This document shows positions 10,325 through 19,643 of a stretch of DNA of 64,000 bases, in pieces (position 1 is the stretch's first letter; each line of letters starts with the position of its first letter). A model generated the notes under the pieces. It was not told the DNA's origin and did no database searches. It saw only the letters and a list, made by a program, of their open reading frames with translations. The position numbers were made by a program, and so were the translations under genes. This DNA comes from Leucocoprinus leucothites (Eukaryota; Basidiomycota; Agaricomycetes; Agaricales; Agaricaceae), in NCBI GenBank assembly GCA_013368445.1, contig JAACJO010000027.1, forward strand, positions 186,001 to 250,000. Direction: 5' to 3'.

Positions 10325-11674
10325 CTAAGGTAAATTACCTTCACCATCTATGTTGAAGTTGGCTTCATCATCGTAATGAGATTCGTAATTGCCATCTTCG
10401 TATGGGGGTGTAAGGGGGCGTTCTCCTTCATAGATGCGAGAAGTTCGACCGTGATGGGGACGTCCGTTCGGACTGCGTCCTCGATGGTTTGGATGGGAGG
10501 AACGGACTGAGGTCTGGAGACGACCATATTGTTTTCCTCGTGGTGCAGGTTTACGACCTCGTCGCGGTGTAAAAGTAGGGTTGTAGGTTGGGCCGAGGGA
10601 GGTGGTGTTAACGGCCGTGGATGTTGGATTAAGTCGTTCGGATCGAAGTCCGACGGCATCGGTGATGGGGGCGCCGTGATTGCCGGTTGATACACCGGAC
10701 TGTCGGGGCTGTATTCTGGCAGATCCAGAGATGGACTGCAGAGCAAGAGCCTTGGCGGCATCGACTCCTTCGGTAATTGAAAGTGCTGCCAGGGCGACTG
10801 GGGGTAGATCCCGTCGAGCAATTCCTTTATAAGGATTTCGGGAACAATACTTGGTGAAATGGCCGGGGGTGAAAGTGTCGCACCAGGTGCAATGATATCC
10901 CGGGCAAAGCGTCTTGATATGACCCATTCCGTGACATATGTCGCAGGTTCGACTAGTACGTCCAGGGCGAGTCGCGTCTCGATTGGTATTTCGAGGAGGC
11001 TCGTTAGTAGGCGTTGGAGGGGGTGTATTCGGTAATATGGCATTGTGTGTAGCCACATCATGACGTTGTTGAGGTTTGACGCTAGGTGGGGAAGTTTTTC
11101 CTTCGTCATCAGCTGAGGCGCGCTCAGAATCCTGTGCACGTCGTTCTGGAGCTTGTTGACGCTTGAGCGTAGCGAAGTAATCTCCGTCCGGGTTGGTGCG
11201 TTGGATGCGTCGGACGATGTTCTGAGTATAGGGACCCCTAGGGATATGGCGTGCCAGGTTACTAAGATGGAAGTCCATTTCTTCCTGGAGACGCTTGTAT
11301 TCACTTCTTGCAGAAGCGAGAGCATCAATCCGATTCCCGATGTTGTAGACATATGAAGTGAGTCTAGGATTGCTGCCGTAGGCGGACAGAAAGTCAACGG
11401 CTGTCTGTTCTCGAAGAAATGCTCGTCGTAGGGTGGCATTCTCTTTATAGGGTGAAGAGTTTTCACCGCTAGTGTCTCCGCCTGCACTATCTCCGGCAGG
11501 GGATTTGGTGCCTTGTTCTTGCGATGGGGCAAGACCAGGACTTTCTTCGACCTTGTTCGCATCGTCGATGGTGTTGGTCGGTGTAGTAGGAGGGGTAATG
11601 GGTGAGGGCGATTCGCAAATAATAGTTCCAAAGACTGGTACTGTTGGTTGTTCACTGACTTCTGAAGTAGTCAT
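10325..11674 (-). CDS. E1 ORF3: post-pol protein with tandem zinc knuckles
   Basis: 449 codons from ATG (MTTSEVSEQPTVPV) to a stop 50 bases before the LTR. Residues 1-80 are Pro/Thr/Ser-rich, about 85-175 look helical and charged, and about 243-276 hold two CCHC-type knuckles: CDICHGMGHIKTLC (C-x2-C-x4-H-x4-C), four residues, then CTWCDTFTPGHFTKYC (C-x2-C-x6-H-x4-C). The tail is Arg/Gly/Pro-rich and then acidic. The start lies in the same frame as pol, five codons after the pol TAA, so expression by reinitiation or stop readthrough is plausible. The knuckles suggest RNA or DNA binding, as in Gag nucleocapsid. Standard Gypsy elements have no such ORF. E2 and E3 carry decayed relatives in the same place. 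Function unknown. Confidence 0.85.
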   Translation of the reverse strand: MTTSEVSEQPTVPVFGTIICESPSPITPPTTPTNTIDDANKVEESPGLAPSQEQGTKSPAGDSAGGDTSGENSSPYKENATLRRAFLREQTAVDFLSAYGSNPRLTSYVYNIGNRIDALASARSEYKRLQEEMDFHLSNLARHIPRGPYTQNIVRRIQRTNPDGDYFATLKRQQAPERRAQDSERASADDEGKTSPPSVKPQQRHDVATHNAILPNTPPPTPTNEPPRNTNRDATRPGRTSRTCDICHGMGHIKTLCPGYHCTWCDTFTPGHFTKYCSRNPYKGIARRDLPPVALAALSITEGVDAAKALALQSISGSARIQPRQSGVSTGNHGAPITDAVGLRSERLNPTSTAVNTTSLGPTYNPTFTPRRGRKPAPRGKQYGRLQTSVRSSHPNHRGRSPNGRPHHGRTSRIYEGERPLTPPYEDGNYESHYDDEANFNIDGEGNLP

Positions 11675-11689
11675 TGAAGCTGGGGAATG

Positions 11690-14600
11690 TTAAGAGAGAT
11701 TGTGTTGGCTTTTATACTCTTGAATCATTTCTTCTGAATTTTCAAGATTTTTCTCTGGTTCCCATGAGTCTTCAGTTGGTCCGTATCCTTTCCAACGAAT
11801 TAGGTATTCTATTTTTGTTCCAGAACGTAGTCTGCGAGTTCTATGGTTTAGGACTGCTTCGACTTCGTATTGTTCTTCTCCTGAAACTAGGACAGGTGGT
11901 GGTTTAGGGTTGTGTTTACCATAAACGTCATTCTCAGTTACTGGCATGAGAAGTGAAGCATGGAACTTGTTGTGAATCTTCCATTTTTGTGGTAGTTTGA
12001 GTTCATAGTTGACTGGAGAGGTCTTTCTAATAATAGTAAATGGACCTTCTCTTCTTTGATTAAGCTTCTTAGAAGCATAGGGTAAAGGGAGATTTCGGTT
12101 ATCTAACCAAACTCGGTCTCCTACTTTGAATGGTGTCCATGGTTGGTTCTTTCTTTGAGCCATCATGAGACGTGTTCGTTCATGTGCCTCTAAAGCTGCT
12201 TCTCGGACTTGTTCCAAGAATAGAGACTTCTCATTGATAGAAGGTGTGTCTGTCTCTATGTCTGAGATAAACGCTTGTGGGTTATATCCTAAGATTAATT
12301 CGTATGGTGAGTGTTTTCTTCCAGAATGGGGTTTTGTATTGTGTACAAATTCAATCATTGGAAGTGCTCGTTTCCATATGGTTGGGTTTTGTGATGTGTA
12401 AACTGCTAAGTAAAACTCGATTTCTTGGTTGTATCTTTCGGTAGTTCCGTCTGTCTGTGGATGGTATGCTGTAGACAGGGCTGGGGTAATATTGAGTTTT
12501 TTGTATAGTTTTTGCATTGATTTAGCAGCAAATCGTGGATCTCGATCTGAGATTATTTTATTGGGTGTTCCGTATTTCGAAAATACTTTGTCAATAAGAA
12601 TTTCAGCAATGCCATCAGCATTTACTGTCTTCTTTGTTGGAGTTAGGATTATCCCTTTCGTAAGTCCATGGTCCACTATGGACAATATACAATCATATCC
12701 ATCGTCAGGTGGTAGATCTGTAATAAGATCCATGGATATTTGGGAAAAGGGCCTTGTAGAAGAAGGGCCTTTAATCGGTTGCATTGGTGGTTTAACTGGA
12801 TGACAATTGATTTTGTACTGTTGACAAATAGGGCATCCTTTCACGTAGTTCTGAACATATGTGTTCATTCCAGGCCAGTAAACTAATTTAGATAGTTTAC
12901 GGAACGTTTCAGCTGTTCCTGGGTGTCCTGATGTCTCGTGATCATGTACACGTTGTAGAAGTCTTCTTTTTAGTTCAGCATCTTCAGGTATCACATGTCT
13001 TCCCTGATATTTATAAATGCCATTATCTTCTGTAAATCTTTCAGATGGGTTGATCTTCTTTTGTTTATTTTTAATTTCTTCTTTAATTTCCTCAGAAAGG
13101 AAGTTAATGAATTTTTCTGATGGTATCGCAACTAGATCTTCGTTATCCTTTCCATCTGGGACTAGGTCTGGTCTTCTACTCAATGCATCGGCAAGAGTAT
13201 TTTTGTTGCCAGCCAAGTGCTTTATGGAGTAATGGAAGCATGTCATATATAGCATCCATCTAGCTTGTCTTCGATTTAATTGTTGTGGTTCTCGCCATCT
13301 GGTGAGATTCTCGTGATCAGACCATATGATGATAGGGTGTGCTGATCCTTCAAGGTAGTGTCGCCATTCCTTTAGTGCTCTAATAATAGCAAGGAATTCT
13401 TGGTCAGACACATGATAGTTTCGTTCCGCAGGGTTGAGGGTTTGTGAATAATAAGCCACAGGGTGCTTATCTCCATTTGAATCTCTTTGGAGTAGTACTG
13501 CACCAGTAGCAAATGCGGAAGCATCACATTCGATTTCGAATGGCTTTGATTCGTCAACTATTTGAAGTATTGGTTGCTTAAGGAATTGTTCCTTGAGCTT
13601 CTCAAAGCTTTTCTGTGCTTCTGAGTTCCATTCGAATTTCGTTGTTTTACGAAGTAATGCGTTAAGTGGTTGTGCGATGGCTGAGAAGTTGTGAATGAAT
13701 TTGCGATAGAAGTTGCAAAATCCAATGAATTGTCGGATATTTCGGACAGACTTGGGTACAGGCCAATCCTGTATTCCTTTAAGTTTAATTGGGTCCATCT
13801 CGATAGAGTCAGGAGTTATGATAACTCCGAGGTACTCTAGACGTTGCTTCTCGAATTCGCATTTCTCAGTCTTTAAATACAACTCGTTCTGTTGTAGAAT
13901 CTTCAAGACTTGTTTAGTAAGTCTTTCGAGTTGTTCCTTTGTTTTCGCATGGATAAGGATGTCATCCATGTAAATGATAACTCCACCTTTCTCAGTAAGG
14001 TCTTTAAAGATGTGATCCATCATGGATTGGAAGGTAGCAGGGGAATTTGTCATTCCAAAGAACATGACTGTGGGTTCATATAACCCATTTGGAGTGCGGA
14101 ATGCCGCTTTCCATTCATGTCCTTCATGGATTCGGACATTATTATATCCTAGTCGAACATCTAACTTGGTGAACCAATTAGATCCTTTGAGTTTATCCAT
14201 GATTCGTGATATGCTTGGTATTGGGTGAGCATTCTTTATTGTATTCTTGTTAAGGAATCGATAATCTTGGCATGGACGTAAGTCTCCTCCTTTCTTTCCT
14301 ACAAAGAAGAAAGAAGAGGCCATTGGTGATTTGGATTTCCGAATATATCCCTTTCGTAGATTTTCGGAAATAAACTTGTCAAGTTCAGTTCTTTCCTGAG
14401 GTGTCAGGTGATAAACTGGCATTCGTTTGGGTTCAAATTCAGGTATAGTCTCGATTTTATGATCCCAAGGACGTCTGGGTGGTAATTTCTCAGATTCATC
14501 TTTGTTGAAGACTTTGAGAAACTGATGAAATTTCTTTGGTACGGCTTTCACAGGGTCTGATTCCCTTTTAGGTTTAGTAGCCGAGTTGTGAAGTTGTTGT

Positions 14601-15100
14601 GATGTGTTAGACTTCACATTGATTTCATAATATAACTGATTGATGGAATCAGTTTTTGCTTTGGTTAATTTGATTGTATGAGAATTTTCATCTCGCCAAC
14701 GTAATGACAGTTTCTGCCAATCAATGTCGGGATTGAATCTCTTTAACCATGTGATTCCCAAGAATAGTTGGTTTGATCCAAGTTTGACTATTCTTGGTGA
14801 GATTGTCATAATTTTGTTGTTCACTTCTATTTTTAATTTTGTATAGTGAGTACAACTTCCTGATAGGTTTTGTGTTCCATCGGCGTTACGGATTTTGATT
14901 GCCTTTTTCATCTTGAATTTTGGCAAGTTGTAGGTATCGACTAGTTGTGGGTCGATAAATTCTCCACTAGCTCCTGAGTCTAGTAGTGCTTGTAGATTGT
15001 GTTTTGCTCTAGTTGTATGGAGCAATATTGGTACATGTACTGTTAATCCTTTGTTTGATTGAAGATCGATGATGTCTATCTGATCTTCGTGAGTACTCAA
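11690..15100 (-). CDS. pol: E1 Pol polyprotein (PR-RT-RNase H-IN-chromodomain)
   Basis: An uninterrupted frame of 1136 codons. In order: aspartic protease with LLDSGASGEFID (about residue 38); reverse transcriptase with YMDDILIHAK (about residue 377); RNase H beginning FEIECDASAFATGAVLLQRD; integrase with HHCC zinc domain (H-x3-H...CPICQQ); DDE core (SMDLITDL, ISDRDPRF, TTERYNQEIE); and a C-terminal chromodomain (EYLIRWKGYGPTEDSWEPE) that in chromoviruses directs integration to marked chromatin. The frame is -1 relative to gag and begins at the gag stop, where a slippery heptamer lies; the first codon listed is TTG, so a Gag-Pol fusion is the likely product. All catalytic residues that I checked are present. 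Confidence 0.95.
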   Translation of the reverse strand: MSTHEDQIDIIDLQSNKGLTVHVPILLHTTRAKHNLQALLDSGASGEFIDPQLVDTYNLPKFKMKKAIKIRNADGTQNLSGSCTHYTKLKIEVNNKIMTISPRIVKLGSNQLFLGITWLKRFNPDIDWQKLSLRWRDENSHTIKLTKAKTDSINQLYYEINVKSNTSQQLHNSATKPKRESDPVKAVPKKFHQFLKVFNKDESEKLPPRRPWDHKIETIPEFEPKRMPVYHLTPQERTELDKFISENLRKGYIRKSKSPMASSFFFVGKKGGDLRPCQDYRFLNKNTIKNAHPIPSISRIMDKLKGSNWFTKLDVRLGYNNVRIHEGHEWKAAFRTPNGLYEPTVMFFGMTNSPATFQSMMDHIFKDLTEKGGVIIYMDDILIHAKTKEQLERLTKQVLKILQQNELYLKTEKCEFEKQRLEYLGVIITPDSIEMDPIKLKGIQDWPVPKSVRNIRQFIGFCNFYRKFIHNFSAIAQPLNALLRKTTKFEWNSEAQKSFEKLKEQFLKQPILQIVDESKPFEIECDASAFATGAVLLQRDSNGDKHPVAYYSQTLNPAERNYHVSDQEFLAIIRALKEWRHYLEGSAHPIIIWSDHENLTRWREPQQLNRRQARWMLYMTCFHYSIKHLAGNKNTLADALSRRPDLVPDGKDNEDLVAIPSEKFINFLSEEIKEEIKNKQKKINPSERFTEDNGIYKYQGRHVIPEDAELKRRLLQRVHDHETSGHPGTAETFRKLSKLVYWPGMNTYVQNYVKGCPICQQYKINCHPVKPPMQPIKGPSSTRPFSQISMDLITDLPPDDGYDCILSIVDHGLTKGIILTPTKKTVNADGIAEILIDKVFSKYGTPNKIISDRDPRFAAKSMQKLYKKLNITPALSTAYHPQTDGTTERYNQEIEFYLAVYTSQNPTIWKRALPMIEFVHNTKPHSGRKHSPYELILGYNPQAFISDIETDTPSINEKSLFLEQVREAALEAHERTRLMMAQRKNQPWTPFKVGDRVWLDNRNLPLPYASKKLNQRREGPFTIIRKTSPVNYELKLPQKWKIHNKFHASLLMPVTENDVYGKHNPKPPPVLVSGEEQYEVEAVLNHRTRRLRSGTKIEYLIRWKGYGPTEDSWEPEKNLENSEEMIQEYKSQHNLS

Positions 15101-17319
15101 AAATTTTCATTTGAGTATTCTTGAAACGGGTCGTCTTCATCACTAGCTTGTTCTATTTCGTAAACCATGGTGTCTGGATCTTTCCTTTTAGGCTTGAAAG
15201 GTCTACGATTCCCTTGTTTCGGTTTGGACTGGGACTTCTGCGTCTGCTTCGATCCCATGTTTGTCTTTCCTCTTGACTTAAACCAAACCTTCCTTGCCGG
15301 ACAAGATTTAGCGAAATGTCCTTTCTTGTGGCAGAAGAAGCATTCTCCTCTCTTGAGTGCAATTCTTTGTTCGTCGGTGAGAACGTTATTGATGATGTGG
15401 GAGTATAGTGACCCATAGACATCTCTGTCTGTGTTGCTTGGTCCTTCATTGTACGTTTGGTTGATGTCTTCTCCTTCACTCTCCTCTTCTTCAGGATTAT
15501 CATCATCCTCTGTGCCAAGTTTGTATATACCTCCGTCGTCTGCTTCCCGATCATCTTCGATTGATAATCGGTATATTCCTCTTGATATTCTGTCGATATC
15601 CATGTCCCACTCGGATCGTCTGGGTCTAGATAGGGGTTGACTATAGATGTCATTATATCATGGTTGGGATCCGTGTTGTCTACTATTCTTTTTGGTCTTT
15701 CTTGATCTGTTTGAAGATCCTGGATTAGAATTTCCAATGCGGTATCTCTTTTGCTCTTGGACAACTTTGTATGCCTGTCTTGCAGCTGTTTTCCATTCTG
15801 CGAGGGTTTGGGGGTCAGCTCGGATTGCTTCGAATCTGACGTCATTGTCAAGTCCTTCGGCGAAGTAGGATTGGAGAGAAGTGCTGTCAGTAAGTCCTGC
15901 ACGTGAGGCGAGGACGGAAAAATTGGCGATGTATTCTTCGATGTATTTGTTTCGTTGTCTATAATAGCGGAGCTCTCTTTCAGCCTCAAAGCTCTGTTGT
16001 GTTGGAGCGAATGACTGTTCGAGTGCATTCTTGAACTGGTCGAAGGTGTGTGGGGTGTATCCTGCTTGGGTAGCTGCAGTTGCTTGACTAAGTCTGTAAT
16101 CCTGTTGCCATAACTTGGCAGCTCCATCGAGTAATCCAAGGGTGTAGTTGATTCTTGATTGGTCATCTGTGACACCATATGAGTCGAAGTAGAGTTCGAC
16201 TTCGGCCATCCATGGTCTGTAATAGCTTGGGTTGCCATCAAACCTGTTGGGCTTTGGGTACTTAAGCTGGAATCCTGCTTGAGGTTGTGCCATTGGGTTT
16301 GGCGGGGGGTTTGGATTAGGATTTGGTGGTCCTCCTCCTGGTCCTCCTGGTCCTCCTGGTCCTCCAGGCGGATTACCTCCGGGACTTGGTGGTCCTCCTT
16401 GAGGATTTGGTGGTGGTGGTGTGGGACTTCTTCGGTTTGAAGAACCTCCTGTGTTGGTGACAACTGCCTTTGCTTTCCCTTTTGTTTGGGTGTTAGTGGG
16501 TACGGTGATGGTGGTACTGGCTGTAGTAATGTTGGGATTGGTTGTTGGTAAGGTACTGGTACTGGCAATACCGGTGGGGGAATTGGTAAAGCTAAAGGGG
16601 ATAGGGTTCGTAATGGGACTGAGGAACCTTGGGCTATGTCCAAAGGCTGGGCTCGAGGAGTAAGAAGGGGGTCTATCAAGTCTGGGTTTCTCTGGAGATT
16701 TAAGTTTGAGATTGTCGATTGCCCTTGCGAGTGCTTCTGCTTCCTCTTCTGTTCGATTTCCTTCAGATTCTTGTTGGCTTCTTTCTCCACTATCTGTTCC
16801 TTCTTCGTCTTCTTCTTCGTCTTCTTCGTCAAATTCAGATTCTTCTGAACTTGGAGTGTCAATTCTGGGCTCTGAATGATTGTCTTGTGAGGTGTCTTCA
16901 GTTCTTGGGGTAATGTCAAGGATTGGTTCTGGTTCGATGGTCCTGCTAGATTCTGCAGGGGTTTCTGGAAATGGAGTTTGTCTTCTTTCTGCTTCTTCAA
17001 TGTACTGTTCTTGGGTAACGTCTCGAAGTTCTTCAAGACCAGCTCCTCTTTGGATTTGTTGTTTGACAGTTCTGTGAAGTTGCTTATGACCAACTGCTGC
17101 GTATTCGGCTTCAAGGACTCCTTCTTGTTCTTTCTTGATTGGGACGTAGGCAACTTTCCCTTCGTGTTCTTTGATGTAATAGAATCTTCCTGATCCTTTA
17201 CTTCTGTAGAACCTTGTTCTTCGGGTTTCACTGTAGTAGGTACTGTAGGATTCTTCTGGGAATTCTCTTCTTGCGAAGATTTCAACTTGTCTTGCAAACT
17301 CTGTTGGGTCCGTTGTGGA
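15097..17319 (-). CDS. gag: E1 Gag (capsid and nucleocapsid), one in-frame TGA
   Basis: The gag frame is open from just below a TAG at 17322-17320. It holds a charged N-terminal segment (YSETRRTRFYRSKGSGRFYY near its start), an acidic Glu-rich block, a Pro/Gly-rich linker, and a capsid-like domain (PNRFDGNPSYYRPWMAEVEL) starting at 16293. It is stopped by TGA at 15660-15658, then continues in the same frame from 15603 through the knuckle CFFCHKKGHFAKSC (C-x2-C-x4-H-x4-C) to the stop at 15099-15097. The TGA follows CCA and could be a CGA to TGA change. No ATG lies in frame upstream of the capsid, so the true start is unresolved; the +1 frame upstream carries a CKCDNC motif at about 17399-17382 that may be the real N-terminus after a lost frame or an intron. 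Confidence 0.8.
15100..15106 (-). promoter_or_regulatory. Putative -1 ribosomal frameshift site (A AAT TTT)
   Basis: On the minus strand gag ends GAA AAT TTT TGA. The heptamer A AAT TTT (15106-15100) fits the X XXY YYZ slippery rule and touches the gag stop (15099-15097). The pol frame, open from TTG at 15100, is exactly -1. This is the usual way retroelements make Gag-Pol. A downstream stimulatory structure was not worked out. Confidence 0.7.
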
Positions 17320-17864
17320 CTATGTTTATGGGTGCCTATAGAGACACCTGGTATGGTCTTAAATGGTAAATTGTCCTTAAGACAATTATCACACTTGCAG
17401 TTTGATTCTGCCGTGGTTGGAAAATTTAGTTTATAGTCACTATGGACTCACCTTATAGTCACTAAGACTGTGTATTTATAGTCTCTTAAGACTTTCAACA
17501 GATAAACTGTCTTCCGAGTATTTACCCTCGGGTCTGGTATTCTTCAGAGATATACCAAATTTCTGGCAAATTTCTCCCTTCTGAGTGTCTACCCTCGGGT
17601 CTGGTATCTTATTTGAGATTTAGGTACAACGACCTTAGCTCTCACAAGCCTCCAAATGTTTTAAGAGCGTGGGTAATCGCTCAGATCAATAAGAGTGATC
17701 CTCAACTATTCCACTAGTTGGCAATGTGTGTCGACCCTCTCTTCGTTGTTATGCACAATAGTTTTGGGACAGCTTGTGCTATAACCGCGATAACCCAAAT
17801 CGACAGTGTTTGCAACGTTGTTGGGTTACTGGGCAAAGTAACGGCTCTGTGCTAACAGAGAAGG
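17320..17864 (-). other. E1 leader between primer-binding site and gag
   Basis: About 545 bases without a long frame, holding short repeated blocks on the plus strand (gagtatttaccctcgggtctggtat and a near copy gagtgtctaccctcgggtctggtat, split here by the length rule: shared core ccctcgggtctggtat at about 17530 and 17592) and three copies of tatagtcact around 17432-17465. The +1 frame opens at about 17430 and carries the C-x-C-x2-C motif mentioned under gag. Likely the untranslated leader with a packaging region. Confidence 0.5.
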
Positions 17865-17877
17865 ATCGTTTCTACTT
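17865..17877 (-). other. E1 self-complementary primer-binding site
   Basis: On the minus strand AAGTAGAAACGAT starts two bases after the 5' LTR end. It is exactly complementary over 13 nt to LTR bases 18097-18109, just downstream of the LTR TATA box. It does not begin TGG as a tRNA-primed site would. Tf1 of fission yeast and sushi-type elements prime reverse transcription this way with the 5' end of their own RNA. Confidence 0.75.
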
Positions 17878-17879
17878 AA

Positions 17880-18540
17880 TGTTATAGTGACGCCGGCCCG
17901 GTCCTAAGCTGGCGCGATAAGTATCGAGTTGATCTTATCAAAGGGGACTCCTTCTCGGTAAGCGACAAAGTCGTTTACTAAGTCAGAGTTATAATATGGC
18001 GATTATAGAGTTAAGACTTTGGTAATTGAGATCTTAAAGCTTAAGTTCAATTCGACTTTGTATAGATAAAGGCTTGTATTGAGTCTCCACCTAACCAAGT
18101 AGAAACGATGTTTCTCCTTGGTAGATGTCGACGACTTATATACGATACAAGTCGGTATCTATTATTAACTAGGGCTAAGGGCTTCTAATGAAGAAGAGAA
18201 GCATATGGCTTCCTTAACGCTAATTAAACTATATAAGACGCGATCTGTCAAAGAAGCTTTAGAAGTTCTTCTAAAGAAGTTCTTCTTTGATCATTTGATC
18301 GATCACAAGGTAAGTCCAAATATAGCGCAGCTATATTTAACAATCACATGTCATCAAAATACAAACAAAACCAAACAAGTCATAACGAGTCGTAACCAGA
18401 CAAAGTAAATGAATCAAAACAAACGAGAAAATACAAGAACAAATAAGAAGGAACATAATTGCGATATTACTTAAGTAAAGCTAATATCGACTTCGTGTTA
18501 TAGATGGAACAAATGCTAGATATAATCAATATACATAACA
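17880..18540 (-). repeat. E1 5' LTR with promoter
   Basis: 661 bp, the promoter-bearing LTR for the minus-strand transcript. On the minus strand it has a TATATAAG box (18142-18135) about 26-33 bases before the block ATCGTTTCTACTT (18109-18097), which is the predicted RNA 5' end because it is exactly complementary to the primer-binding site. That block lies in a hairpin whose arms are accaag/cttggt and gaaac/gtttc. Differences from the 3' LTR are T at 17997 and T at 18410, both at former CpG. Confidence 0.9.
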
Positions 18541-19643
18541 GTTGCTATGGTAGTATAGAACATGTCTATTTAGGTTAGTTTACAGTTGACTCTCTTTCAT
18601 TAGGCAGTGCCCCACCTCACAATACTAGCAGAGTAGGGACTGTAGTGATGGATAAACAGCAGGCAAGATCCAAGTATGTCCAATGGCACCAGTCTATTAT
18701 TGCTCTATCATTCTCCGGGTTGGGCTGGGAAAAGGTATCTACATCACAATTGAATATATACTACAATGCCAACTTGATCAGCCCATGTCTACTCTCCTTC
18801 ATGAAACAGAACTTCACAGGTTGCAGCAACACCATTGTACAAGCAGCTGGTGGTTCATGCATCTAATCTGTTCATGGTTGCACAGTCATCCATGGCCAGC
18901 ACTGATCGACATACCATAGCAGTGTTTACAGACATATCTCAAAAAACTTTATCTCTTCCTCCTGCAGTTTTTGAGAGCACTCTGAATGAAAGTGTAAGTT
19001 GCCCAGCCATCTTGATACCTCCTTAGGATTGGATATGCCTTTTCAGCCTGTGATCATGTTAGGTGGTATTCACTAGTTTGACTCAGGATGCACCTCCTGT
19101 ATTACTTTTACTAAATTTTCTGTATCTTGTTTGCTGAATGGCCAGTGATTGACAAGGTGAGTATTAAAACACTGCCTCGGACACAGTCCTACCAATAATT
19201 TAACATTAGCATACCATAGTGCTGAGAAGAGTATATATACCTCGCCTAAACACCTTTGTATACTTTTGGATCCCATGAAAGTACCTCATGAAGGAAGTAA
19301 CCTCCTCTTCCTGGCCTCCCCAGCTCACTGCGTGGCTTGAGTATAACTTCCTCAACCACTTTTGTGGCTTGCTCTTGGCTTAGTTCCTCATCAGGGTATG
19401 CTGACCAGAGGGTCTGGTGTGGTCTAGCAATTACCTTGTCAGAGAATTCTGACCTTAGTGTTGAAGCTGCTAGAGTCATGAGGGGAGCCACATATTATAT
19501 GGGCATCTTTGGCTTTGCTTAAATAGGAATCTCTTTGATTGTGTATAATACCCACAGATCTCCAAGTTGACACTAACAATAGTTTCATTATTTTAGAATG
19601 TGATCTTGTTGTCTTTTGTATTCTCACATGAGTTCCCCACCAC
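18541..19643 (+). other. No recognised gene; short decayed frames
   Basis: Flanks the E1 insertion site. Frames of 60-80 codons occur at 18645-18866, 18683-18919 and 18835-19026 on the plus strand. The last reads like exon sequence (VHASNLFMVAQSSMASTDRH) and could be an upstream exon of the WD40 remnant that follows, but I see no domain in it. Confidence 0.3.

Larger units (their letters stand above)
9614..18540 (-). mobile_element. E1: near-complete Ty3/Gypsy chromovirus, 8.93 kb
   Basis: Two 661-bp LTRs (9614-10274 and 17880-18540) flank a 7.6-kb internal region, and the whole is bounded by a perfect 5-bp duplication gttgc (9609-9613 and 18541-18545). Orientation is minus: primer-binding site, gag, pol, ORF3 and polypurine tract run from right to left. 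Pol is a single 1136-codon frame and ORF3 is 449 codons with no stop; gag has one internal TGA. The LTRs differ at two sites that I could find, so insertion is recent. CpG content is visibly higher than in the surrounding DNA. It may still be able to supply Pol; whether a full Gag is made is unclear. Confidence 0.95.

Noticed and set aside
11153..14228. Many plus-strand frames of 60-125 codons over E1 pol
   Set aside because: Antisense shadows of an intact 1136-codon pol frame; none has a recognisable domain.
15153..17297. 714-codon minus-strand ORF over gag of E1
   Set aside because: It begins at TTG, has Pro/Gln/Lys low complexity and overlaps the gag frame that carries the capsid and zinc knuckle. 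Similar long +1 frames overlie gag in E2 (29666-30874) and E3 (55394-56176), as expected from A/C-rich codons. Only its far upstream Cys motif is kept as a question.
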